A DNA stretch of 8,442 bases from positions 1 to 8,442 of the forward strand of contig USIZ01000046.1 of NCBI GenBank assembly GCA_900554855.1. Direction: 5' to 3'. This DNA comes from an uncultured Eubacteriales bacterium (GTDB lineage: Bacteria; Bacillota; Clostridia; Oscillospirales; Oscillospiraceae). Shown one piece after another: positions 1 to 6,310 of this stretch; within the stretch, counting starts at the first letter, position 1, and every line of letters begins with the position of its first letter. The notes under the pieces are model-generated. The model was given only the letters and a program-made list of their open reading frames with translations, ran no database searches and was not told the origin of the DNA. Made by a program: the position numbers and the translations under genes.

Positions 1-1
1 G

Positions 2-250
2 GTCATTATCCGCTATCCCATGATCCCAGGCTATAACTTGGACGAGGCGGAGGCCATCGCCGACTACCTGACCCAATTCTCCTGTATTGAGCGGGTCGAC
101 CTCATCGGCTATCACCGGTTTGGGGCGACGAAGTACGACCAGATCGGCATGACCTACACCGTGGAAGGGGAGAGTATGCCTGCGCAGCAGCGGCAGGAGA
201 TCCTGGAGCTGTTTCAGGCCAAGGGTCATAATGCACAACTGGGCGGATAA
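2..250 (+). CDS. Glycyl-radical enzyme activating protein, C-terminal fragment (5' end outside window)
   Basis: The frame is open from base 2 to the TAA at 248-250 and gives about 82 residues with no start of its own; the gene begins outside the window. The peptide (VIIRYPMIPGYN, then ERVDLIGYHRFGATKYDQIGM, ending QLGG) matches the C-terminus of radical-SAM activases of glycyl radical enzymes. It aligns almost residue for residue with the end of the complete activase at 1655-2578 (VIVRAPLVPGYN, ERVDLMPYHEYGVSKYEEIG, ending QIGG), apart from a four-residue length difference. It is therefore a divergent paralogue of that gene, not a copy. The radical-SAM cysteines lie upstream and cannot be checked. 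A partner glycyl radical enzyme probably lies just to the left. A strong hairpin follows 25 bases after the stop. Confidence 0.85.
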   Translation, partial: VIIRYPMIPGYNLDEAEAIADYLTQFSCIERVDLIGYHRFGATKYDQIGMTYTVEGESMPAQQRQEILELFQAKGHNAQLGG

Positions 251-275
251 CAAAAAGTGAAAATTCCCGAACAAC

Positions 276-308
276 AAAGCCGGAAGAGAAAGACTCTCTT
301 CCGGCTTT
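276..308. terminator. Bidirectional intrinsic terminator between convergent genes
   Basis: A perfect 14-bp stem pairs 276-289 with 295-308 around a 5-nt loop (AAGAC). The right arm ends in TTTT, so the + strand has a short U tract, and the left arm begins with AAA, so the other strand also ends in U's. It lies between the stop of the activase fragment (250) and the stop of the minus-strand racemase gene (321), so it can serve both. Confidence 0.85.
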
Positions 309-320
309 TGTCCGTGGGTG

Positions 321-893
321 TTACTGATAGCGGCATTTTTTGCTGGTGGTAAAGCCGGCACGGCACATTCCCTCCGCCAGAGTGAGCGCACAGTCTACGC
401 CGTCCAGCACGGGCACGCCCAGTTCCTTCGCCATGGCCGCAGCCAGTTCTGACTGACCGGCAGCGCTGAGCACAATGACCTCTGCCCCGTCGTCATTTAC
501 GGCGTGGGCAGCGGCGTTTCTGAGCTTGCCCGCCATATCTGCACAGCGGCATTCCGGGCCGGGGGCGCGGAGAGGCGCGGTAAAGGGTTCCAACCCATAG
601 GCGCGGATATTGGCCTCCTTGTTTGGAATGCCGCGCTCACCAGTGGACACCACAGAGAACTTGTGACCCAGCATAGTGGCCATCTTCATGGAGCTCTCGC
701 CGATGCCCAGTACCGGGTGGGTGCTGGCCTCCCGGAGAACGGTCAGGTTCGGGTCACAGTGGCAGGCAATGATAAAGGCATCTGCCTTTTCTTCCCATTG
801 CTCCACCAGCGTCAGCATACCGGGAAGCGCTTTTGCCGCATCCATGCAGGTGTCGATGTACTGGGGCGCGCCGGGGGTGGCCAGTGTGACCAC
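321..893 (-). CDS. Asp/Glu/hydantoin racemase family protein, N-terminally truncated
   Basis: The 190 residues resemble the Asp/Glu/hydantoin racemase family (cofactor-independent racemases using two cysteines as acid and base). Recognisable blocks are DAFIIACHCDPNL (38-50, holding the first catalytic Cys region), HPVLGIGESSMKMATMLGHKFSVV (59-82), and ELGVPVLDGVDCALTLAEGM near the end. The second-cysteine block, usually LGCAGM, reads LSAAGQ (142-147), so the second catalytic Cys is absent there. Relatives are usually around 220-250 residues and begin with an INPNTS-like strand, which is missing. The only usable start is the GTG at 891-893, without a Shine-Dalgarno. Homologous-looking sequence stays open upstream to 971, with no ATG, GTG or TTG and into the kinase-like gene, before a TAA at 972-974. 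The gene is probably a 5'-truncated remnant; an unusual start or a non-racemase role remains possible. Confidence 0.7.
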   Translation of the reverse strand: MVTLATPGAPQYIDTCMDAAKALPGMLTLVEQWEEKADAFIIACHCDPNLTVLREASTHPVLGIGESSMKMATMLGHKFSVVSTGERGIPNKEANIRAYGLEPFTAPLRAPGPECRCADMAGKLRNAAAHAVNDDGAEVIVLSAAGQSELAAAMAKELGVPVLDGVDCALTLAEGMCRAGFTTSKKCRYQ

Positions 894-955
894 TTCAAAG
901 CGGTCAGCGGCAAAGGCCTTCTGGAGAGCGTGCTTTGAGCGGGAGGTGCGATAGT

Positions 956-1552
956 ATGAGCGAACAATATATTATTACGATCTCGCGGGAATTTGGAAGT
1001 CTGGGCCGTCCCATCGCCCGAAGAATGTCTGAAATACTGGGGGGCATGTACTATGACCGTGACATCGTCGAGGAGGTGTCCAAGCAGCTGCAGTTGCCGG
1101 TCCCGACTATTTCAGATGTGGAGGAGCGTGCCCCGGGCAGCTATTTCTCCATGCGGTTCCCGCTGGGCAATATGACCTCTGATCTCCAGAACAAGGTGTT
1201 CCGTGCGCAGCAGGATATCATCACAGAACTTGCAGATAGGGAGAGCTGCATCATCGTCGGACGGTGTGCGGACTATGTGCTGCGGGAAAAGAAAAATCTC
1301 ATGCGGGTGTATATTTACACCAGCTATGAGAACAAGTACGACAACTGTGTCAATAATCTGGCTATGACGCCCCGTGAGGCGAAAAAAATGATCCGAGATG
1401 TGGATCAGGCCCGTATTGCATACCATATGCGCTACGCAGGCTATATGCCGGATGAAAACAAGGATATTCAGATCGATTCTGCATTTCTCGGCGTGGAAGG
1501 TACTGCGTGGTACCTCAGCCAGGCGGCCAAGCACCGGTTTGGTGTGGAGTGA
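956..1552 (+). CDS. Cytidylate kinase-like family protein
   Basis: A 198-residue protein of the cytidylate kinase-like P-loop family, cytosolic and of unknown physiological substrate. The start is the ATG at 956: GGAGGT lies at 942-947, eight bases upstream, and the protein then opens with the family's typical EQYIITISREFGS. The N-terminal nucleotide-binding loop reads REFGSLGRPIA (11-21) where relatives usually have REYGSGGREIA. Further family blocks are YYDRDIVEEV (32-41), SCIIVGRCADYVL (97-109), MRVYIYTS (116-123), and the C-terminal YHMRYAGY...IQIDSAFLGVEG (156-182). The substitution of L and P in the loop may alter ATP binding. The start overlaps the open upstream frame of the antisense racemase, and no good promoter is visible in the 62 bases between them. 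A strong hairpin follows the stop by 29 bases. The family is clear; the activity is not. Confidence 0.85.
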   Translation: MSEQYIITISREFGSLGRPIARRMSEILGGMYYDRDIVEEVSKQLQLPVPTISDVEERAPGSYFSMRFPLGNMTSDLQNKVFRAQQDIITELADRESCIIVGRCADYVLREKKNLMRVYIYTSYENKYDNCVNNLAMTPREAKKMIRDVDQARIAYHMRYAGYMPDENKDIQIDSAFLGVEGTAWYLSQAAKHRFGVE

Positions 1553-1581
1553 AATGGAATACAGTGGGCACAGCACCGGTA

Positions 1582-1618
1582 AGGACAACGCCTCCGACTT
1601 AGTCGGAGGCGTTGTCCT
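1582..1618. terminator. Strong hairpin terminator, convergent intergenic region
   Basis: A perfect 17-bp stem (1582-1598 with 1602-1618) closes on a three-base TTA loop, with GCGTTTT just after it on the + strand. It lies between the stop of the kinase-like gene (1552) and the stop of the minus-strand activase (1655), where a two-way terminator is expected. The U tract is short, so stem stability must do most of the work. Confidence 0.8.
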
Positions 1619-1654
1619 GCGTTTTGCTCAAGAGAATCGACCGGGTACGCACCT

Positions 1655-2578
1655 TCACCCTCCGATCTGCACGTTTGGGTGATAGGCGCGGAAAAACTCC
1701 AGCAGCTGTCGTACCTGATCCTGAGAGTAGGGTTCCACCTTTCCGGCCAGCGGATAGGCAAGGCCAATCTCCTCGTATTTGGAGACGCCGTATTCGTGAT
1801 AGGGCATCAGGTCGACCCGTTCTACGTTGGGGCTTTCGCGCAGCAGCCGCCCCAGTGCAGCCAGCTCCTCCGGGCTGTCGTTATACCCCGGCACCAGCGG
1901 GGCGCGCACGATGACCGGCTTGTTTGTGGCGCGCAGGTGCTCAAAGGTGCGCAGGATCTCCTCATTCCCGGCACCGGTATTCTCCTGATGCCGTGTGGAA
2001 TCCATTCCCTTCAGGTCAAACAACACCAGATCTGCCGCGTCCAGCGCAGCGAGGGCCTCCTCGGTGCAGGGATAGCCGCAGGAGTCAATGGCCGTGTGAA
2101 TGCCTTCTGCGTGGCACAGCCGGATCAATTCCCGGCAGAAGGCGCTCCAACAGGTGGCCTCGCCGCCGCCAATGGTCACGCCGCCGCCGGAACGGGTCAG
2201 GTAGGGCTTTTCCCGCCGGATGCGGCCCATCAGGTCTTCCGGGGTGTACCACTTGCCAAACAGCCGCAGGGCATCCTCGAAGCAGGCTGTCTCACACCGG
2301 CCGCAGCCGATGCATTTGGCGCGGTCGATTTTCAGCGTTCCTGTCTCCCAACGGATCGCCCCCTCCGGGCAAGCGGACACACAGTCCGAGCAGCCGGAGC
2401 GGCAGTGGGCGGCAAGAAAGCGCATCTCCGGCTGAAAGGACTGCCCCTCCGGATTGCAGCACCATTTGCAGCGCAGACGGCAGCCTTTCAGGAAGATCGT
2501 CGTCCGGATGCCCGGTCCATCTACAAACGAGCCGTTGACCAGATTAAAGACAGGGGCGCGGAGCGGAGTCTGTTCCAT
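1655..2578 (-). CDS. Glycyl-radical enzyme activating protein (radical SAM activase)
   Basis: A 307-residue radical-SAM activase, the size expected for the class with an extra ferredoxin-like insert. Such enzymes use a [4Fe-4S] cluster and S-adenosylmethionine to take a hydrogen from the glycine of a partner enzyme. Visible: DGPGIRTTIFLKGC (20-33), the SAM-cluster cysteines C33-x3-C37-x2-C40 followed by CNPEG, and two further cysteine quartets (C59, C63, C66, C70; C89, C92, C95, C99) for two extra [4Fe-4S] clusters. The SAM-binding motif, usually SGGEP, reads GGGEA (137-141). The C-terminal VPGYN and MPYHEYGVSKYEEIG are typical. The ATG at 2576-2578 has GGAGGG six bases upstream, and only 14 bases separate it from the stop of the upstream glycyl-radical-enzyme homologue, so the two are cotranscribed and presumably partners. 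The family assignment is firm; the target chemistry is uncertain because the partner lacks the normal glycine. Confidence 0.92.
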   Translation of the reverse strand: MEQTPLRAPVFNLVNGSFVDGPGIRTTIFLKGCRLRCKWCCNPEGQSFQPEMRFLAAHCRSGCSDCVSACPEGAIRWETGTLKIDRAKCIGCGRCETACFEDALRLFGKWYTPEDLMGRIRREKPYLTRSGGGVTIGGGEATCWSAFCRELIRLCHAEGIHTAIDSCGYPCTEEALAALDAADLVLFDLKGMDSTRHQENTGAGNEEILRTFEHLRATNKPVIVRAPLVPGYNDSPEELAALGRLLRESPNVERVDLMPYHEYGVSKYEEIGLAYPLAGKVEPYSQDQVRQLLEFFRAYHPNVQIGG

Positions 2579-2592
2579 GGCGAACCCTCCAT

Positions 2593-4962
2593 TCAGCCGA
2601 TGTCGGAGAACTCGAATCGGGCAATGATGTCATCTTGCAGTTCCCGGCTCAGCTCCACAAAGTAGGCACTGTAAGTCGCTACCCGAACCAGCAGATCGCG
2701 GTAGCGCTCCGGGTGCTGTTGGGCATCCCGCAGCGTATTGGTATCGACAAAGTTGAACTGCACCAGATCGCCGCCGGTTTCGCAGAAGATCCGCAGTGCG
2801 TCCGCCAGTTTTTCCAGATTGCGCTCGCTCTCCACTGCTTTTTTGGAAATGCGCAGGTTGAGAATGGAGCCGTGGGACAGCCTGGTTTGATCCAGCGCCG
2901 CCACCGAGGCCAGCGTGGAGGATACGCCGCTGGTATTGCGGCCCTGATAGGGGGAAATGCCGCCCTCGGCCAGCGGAATGCCCGCTTTTCTGCCGTCGGG
3001 GAGGGCTCCGGTGATGTGGCCGAAGGCCACACTGATGGTCATGGCCAGGCAGGCCGCCGTGGTGGCCACGCCGGCGTAGGCGGTGTGGCTATGGAGAAAA
3101 TCGCAGGAGCGAGCCAGCACGTCCCGGAACAGATCGTCCACATAGGGGTCATTGTTGCCGAATTTCGGCACGCGGCGCAGCAGCGCCAGCGCCTGAGGAT
3201 CACCCTCAAGGTCATGATCCAGCAGCTCCAGCAGCCGGGGCCAGGACAGAGAACGGTCGTCATAGATGGTTTTTTTGATGGCGGCCAGGCTGTCGCCCAC
3301 ATTGGGCGCCCCGGCAAAGGCCGAGGTGTGGGTGGTGCGCACCCGGTAATCGTACAGATCATCGCCGTGCTCAATGCACCCCTCGTAGAAGGAGGAAAGC
3401 AGCGGGCAGGGGTACTGTTGATAGAGCATCAGATCTACATTTTTGAAGTAGAACAGCCGCTCCATCACATATTCAAACTGGTGCTCAAAGGCGTCCAGCA
3501 GATCTTCAAAGCGCTCAAACTGTGCCGGGTCACCCAGATCAAGGCCGAGCTGGGCGCCGGTGGCGCGCACCCGGCCGTGGTTCAGCGTCAGTTCCAGGAT
3601 TAGGGGATAGTTAAAGCTGGAGCCGCCGATGTCGTGGGTTTTGGCCGGGATCGTCGGGTTGTGACAGCCGGTGGAGATATATTCGTTGGCATCCGCCTCG
3701 TCGATTCCCGTCCAGACGAGGGAGCGGATGGTCTGGGTGTCGCTGACGAATTTCAGCTTGCCGCCCAGATCCCGCGCCACCTGACAGGCGCGGCGGACAA
3801 ATTCCGGCGGATTCTTGGGGTGGATGCGCACCACCACGTCTTCGCCGGTCAGTCCGACTGCCCGCTCAGCGTCCAGAATCAGGTAGGAGACTGCGTTGAC
3901 CGCGTCCTCGCCTGCGCGGGTGCAGCCGCCGATGGTGATTCCCTGCATACAGGGGGAACCGGTCATCATGGTCGCCACAATGCCGTCCTGGGGGTTGATG
4001 ACCGCGTTCATCTTGATCATCATGAGACTGAGCAGCTCCCGGGCCTCGTCGTCCGTCAGAACACCGGCCGCAATATCCCGCTCGTAATATGGCGCCAGAT
4101 ATTGATCCATACGGCCCATGGACATACCAGCTCCCCAGCCCTCCAGCATCAGGCACACATAGAGGAACCAGCAGGATTGCAGCGCCTCCCGGAAAGAGTC
4201 GGCCGGGGTGTGGGGCACCTTGCGGCAGATGCGGGCGATCTCGTCCAGCTCTGCCCGCCGGGGCTGAGGCGCGGTTCTGGCCTGTTCCTCGGCCAGCGCG
4301 GCATAGCGCGCGGCGAAGTACTCCACCGCCTCGTAGCTCTCCAGCATGGCCTGTAACATGGGACGGCGGCGCAGATCTGCCGGATCGGAATAGGTTAGCC
4401 GCGCCATCCGGGTGCGGATCCGCTCCGCCATGCCGGAAAGCCCCTCCCGGAGCAGCAGGGCGTAGTCAATGGCGACATGGGCCGGGTAGTGGCCGTTTTC
4501 GCAGAAGCCGAAGCTGGACACCGCCACATGGTCATACCCTTGCAGCTCCGGCGGTACCAGCTGCTCCATCTGACTGCGCAGCGAGCGGCCGTTCCAGTAG
4601 GAGACACAGCGGCGCATGGCTTCTTTTTCCGTCTCGTTCAGATCCTGATAGGGGTCATATTCCCGGGTGGACAGGGAGTCCATCTCTGCCAGAATCCAGT
4701 CGCTGCTCAATTCCGGCATCAATGCGCCGCCCCGGATCTTGCTGGTGTGATTGCCCACCAGAAGCTCGCCCGGTTCAATGCGGATCGTCATATGCTCCAA
4801 TACGTTCCGGAGTGCCCGCGCCCGGCGGAGCGGGGCCGGGACGCCTTCTGTATTTTGCCAGGATTCGGTCAGGTAGACCGCCCGTTCCGTGCAGACCGCC
4901 GGCTGTTCCACCATACGGTTCCGCAGGGCCTGTGCCCGCGCTGTGAGCTGATATTCCTTCAT
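2593..4962 (-). CDS. Pyruvate formate-lyase/glycerol-dehydratase-like glycyl radical enzyme homologue with Gly-to-Thr at the radical site
   Basis: A 789-residue intact protein of the PFL-like/diol-dehydratase-like glycyl radical family. The ATG at 4960-4962 is chosen because AAGGAGG sits seven bases upstream; an in-frame ATG 33 bases earlier lacks this. Family features: CTERAVYLTESWQNTEG near residues 24-40, MTIRIEPGELLVGNHTSK at 58-75, GRMDQYLAPYY at 283-293, GITIGG at 341-346, and a C-terminal RxxTYSAYFVELSRELQDDII block. The thiyl cysteine is present (C433) but sits in STGCHNP, not the usual GCVEP, so the +2 Glu general base of diol dehydratases is Asn435. The radical motif RVxGYS reads RVATYS: residue 763, codon ACT (2674-2676 on the complement), is Thr. 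These positions coincide with Cys433, Glu435 and Gly763 as I recall them for Clostridium butyricum glycerol dehydratase. Its substrate is unknown and normal glycyl-radical activation should fail. Confidence 0.9.
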   Translation of the reverse strand: MKEYQLTARAQALRNRMVEQPAVCTERAVYLTESWQNTEGVPAPLRRARALRNVLEHMTIRIEPGELLVGNHTSKIRGGALMPELSSDWILAEMDSLSTREYDPYQDLNETEKEAMRRCVSYWNGRSLRSQMEQLVPPELQGYDHVAVSSFGFCENGHYPAHVAIDYALLLREGLSGMAERIRTRMARLTYSDPADLRRRPMLQAMLESYEAVEYFAARYAALAEEQARTAPQPRRAELDEIARICRKVPHTPADSFREALQSCWFLYVCLMLEGWGAGMSMGRMDQYLAPYYERDIAAGVLTDDEARELLSLMMIKMNAVINPQDGIVATMMTGSPCMQGITIGGCTRAGEDAVNAVSYLILDAERAVGLTGEDVVVRIHPKNPPEFVRRACQVARDLGGKLKFVSDTQTIRSLVWTGIDEADANEYISTGCHNPTIPAKTHDIGGSSFNYPLILELTLNHGRVRATGAQLGLDLGDPAQFERFEDLLDAFEHQFEYVMERLFYFKNVDLMLYQQYPCPLLSSFYEGCIEHGDDLYDYRVRTTHTSAFAGAPNVGDSLAAIKKTIYDDRSLSWPRLLELLDHDLEGDPQALALLRRVPKFGNNDPYVDDLFRDVLARSCDFLHSHTAYAGVATTAACLAMTISVAFGHITGALPDGRKAGIPLAEGGISPYQGRNTSGVSSTLASVAALDQTRLSHGSILNLRISKKAVESERNLEKLADALRIFCETGGDLVQFNFVDTNTLRDAQQHPERYRDLLVRVATYSAYFVELSRELQDDIIARFEFSDIG

Positions 4963-4990
4963 GCTGCCGCCTCCTTTATCTGATAGACAG

Positions 4991-5020
4991 AGCATAGCAC
5001 CGGGGCGGAAGAACCGTCAA
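4991..5020 (-). promoter_or_regulatory. Promoter of the glycyl-radical-enzyme/activase operon
   Basis: On the minus strand, TTGACG (5015-5020) and TATGCT (4991-4996) are separated by 18 bases, a reasonable sigma-A promoter. The predicted transcription start lies roughly 20 bases upstream of the ATG at 4962. The -10 box overlaps AGCATAG, an inverted copy of the CTATGCT repeats on the LysR side. An ATAGACA half-site (4983-4989) lies around the predicted start. Confidence 0.6.
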
Positions 5021-5043
5021 ATTCATTCTTTGTCAGCTGATGT

Positions 5044-5059
5044 ATAGATATTTGTCTAT
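5044..5059. promoter_or_regulatory. Candidate LysR-type regulator operator
   Basis: An interrupted palindrome, ATAGATA-TT-TGTCTAT (7-bp arms with one mismatch), overlaps the -35 box of the LysR promoter. The same half-site, ATAGACA, recurs at 4983-4989 by the other promoter. CTATGCT is repeated at 5056-5062 and 5069-5075, with its inverse AGCATAG at 4991-4997. Repeated dyads between a LysR gene and its divergent target are the usual layout for LysR binding and autoregulation. The binding itself is inferred. Confidence 0.55.
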
Positions 5060-5080
5060 GCTGTAAAACTATGCTATACT
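5052..5080 (+). promoter_or_regulatory. Promoter of the LysR-type regulator gene
   Basis: TTGTCT (5052-5057) and TATACT (5075-5080) are spaced by exactly 17 bases, close to the sigma-A consensus. The -10 box ends 24 bases before the ATG at 5105, leaving a short leader that carries the ribosome binding site. The -35 box lies in the candidate LysR operator, so bound regulator could repress its own gene. Confidence 0.65.
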
Positions 5081-5104
5081 GTCTTCACTCAGGGAGGTGT
5101 GGCA

Positions 5105-5992
5105 ATGACAGAAATACAGCTTACTTATACGCTTCGCGCAGCCCAACTGCACAGCGTTTCGCTGGCCGCAGCCCAGCTGCACGTCAGTCAGCCCTCCGTC
5201 AGTGTGCAGATCACCCGGCTGGAGCAGGAGCTGGGCTTCCGTATTTTTGACCGCGATCGGAAGACAGGCCTGACGCTCACCCGCAGTGGAGCGACCTTCC
5301 TCGAAGGAATGAACCGCATTCGGCAGGATTATCAGGCGCTTCTGCGCCGCTGCGCGGAACAGAACGGAGGCTGCACCGCCGCCCGAATCGGCTTTTTCTC
5401 CGCATGGGATCTGAGTGCGCTGCTGCCCGGAATCCGGGCGCGGGTGGCGGAACAGTGCCCGGGGTGCGCCCTGCAGCTGGAGGCCTACTCCTTCCGGGAA
5501 CTGGTCGAACGGCTGGAGAGCGGTGCCCTGGACGCCATTTTATCAGTCCGTACCGCCGTCCCTGTTTCGTCCGGGCTGGATGTGACGCTGGTCGGGCAGA
5601 CCCGCGCCGTGCTGATCTATGCCGCCGGACATCCGCTCCACACGCCCGGGCATCCCACACTGGCCGACTTTCATAAGGATACCTTCTTGGTTCAGCCCAG
5701 CGAGGAGTGCCCCTATTCCACGGACAGTAACCAGAGCTATTTTCTCTCCCAAATGATGCAGCCTCGCATTGAGATGGTGCCGAATCTGGATACCATGCTC
5801 TGCCGCATCGCCGAGGGCGACGGCTATGGCGTGTTTGACTCCATCAGCCGATGCCTTCAGTTCGACGGGTTGGCCGCGCTGCCGCTGGATAGTGAGATCT
5901 CGCTCTGTATGGCGCAGCGCACCGGGAGCTGGAACCCGGTGGTGGATGCCTTCTGCCTTGCGGTGCAGGAGAACATGGCAGCTGGAATTTGA
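5105..5992 (+). CDS. LysR-type transcriptional regulator
   Basis: A 295-residue LysR-family regulator of normal length. Residues 4-60 form the winged helix-turn-helix: SVSLAAAQLHVSQPSVSVQI (17-36) is the recognition segment, followed by RLEQELGFRIFDR and LTLTRSGATFL. The rest is a periplasmic-binding-protein-like effector domain. The ATG at 5105 follows GGGAGG (5092-5097) by seven bases; a GTG at 5099 in the same frame sits too close to that site. It is divergent from the glycyl-radical-enzyme operon, across an intergenic region holding both promoters and repeated dyads. By the usual LysR pattern it probably controls that operon in response to a small molecule, likely the pathway substrate; the ligand cannot be read from the sequence. 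A terminator follows. Confidence 0.92.
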   Translation: MTEIQLTYTLRAAQLHSVSLAAAQLHVSQPSVSVQITRLEQELGFRIFDRDRKTGLTLTRSGATFLEGMNRIRQDYQALLRRCAEQNGGCTAARIGFFSAWDLSALLPGIRARVAEQCPGCALQLEAYSFRELVERLESGALDAILSVRTAVPVSSGLDVTLVGQTRAVLIYAAGHPLHTPGHPTLADFHKDTFLVQPSEECPYSTDSNQSYFLSQMMQPRIEMVPNLDTMLCRIAEGDGYGVFDSISRCLQFDGLAALPLDSEISLCMAQRTGSWNPVVDAFCLAVQENMAAGI

Positions 5993-6005
5993 CAGATAAG
6001 CGCAA

Positions 6006-6039
6006 AGGAACGGCCGGTGCTGATGCACTGGCCGTTCCT
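6006..6039 (+). terminator. Intrinsic terminator of the LysR gene
   Basis: A 15-bp stem with one G-U pair (6006-6020 with 6025-6039, loop TGAT) is followed by GTTTTA. It begins 14 bases after the LysR stop. The left arm begins AGGAACGGCC and the AAA before it gives some U tract on the other strand, so it could also stop transcription from the convergent symporter remnant. Confidence 0.85.
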
Positions 6040-6053
6040 GTTTTAGGGGGGAT

Positions 6054-6310
6054 TCAATTCACTCTGCTGTGGCGCTTGTCCAGCTCCACATGGACTTCTT
6101 CCAGTTTCTTATGCGTCAGGTTGAAGAACAGAGCCACGATCAGGACGATGATGCCAAGAATGACAGGGATCAGGCCGTACCACAGGCGGATACCGTTGAC
6201 GGCGGTCTCGGTCACGGCCTCAGCGTTGAAGCCATAGGCGTCCAGGATCAGACCAAGGCCCATGCTGGCAAAGGCAGTGGCCAGCTTCATGACGAAGGTC
6301 AGGGTAGAGT
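6054..6310 (-). pseudogene. C-terminal remnant of a GPH-family (MelB-like) sodium:sugar symporter
   Basis: About 85 residues match the end of glycoside-pentoside-hexuronide cation symporters, inner-membrane carriers normally of 450-500 residues with 12 helices. Seen here are the last two helices, roughly KLATAFASMGLGLILDAYGF and LWYGLIPVILGIIVLIVALF, then the basic cytoplasmic tail FNLTHKKLEEVHVELDKRHSR, a hallmark of the family. An in-frame ATG at 6327-6329 lies within the flanking palindrome and would add a few unrelated residues; it has no ribosome binding site. Family-like sequence ends near 6310, exactly where GC content falls. The N-terminal ten helices are lost from the window, so transport function is gone. 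Before truncation it may have been the importer for the neighbouring catabolic genes; that is inference. Confidence 0.75.

Noticed and set aside
1679..2665. Long 328-codon open frame on the + strand opposite the activase
   Set aside because: It is antisense to a well-supported radical-SAM gene, has no ribosome binding site, and its product shows no family motif; high GC keeps such frames open.
2635..3603. 322-codon + strand frame opposite the GRE gene
   Set aside because: It is a shadow frame of the GRE coding strand, rich in Gly, Gln and Val from reversed codons, and lacks recognisable domains.
4963..4995. Upstream ATG at 4993-4995 as the GRE start
   Set aside because: It would overlap the predicted -10 box and has no ribosome binding site, whereas the ATG at 4960-4962 has AAGGAGG seven bases upstream.
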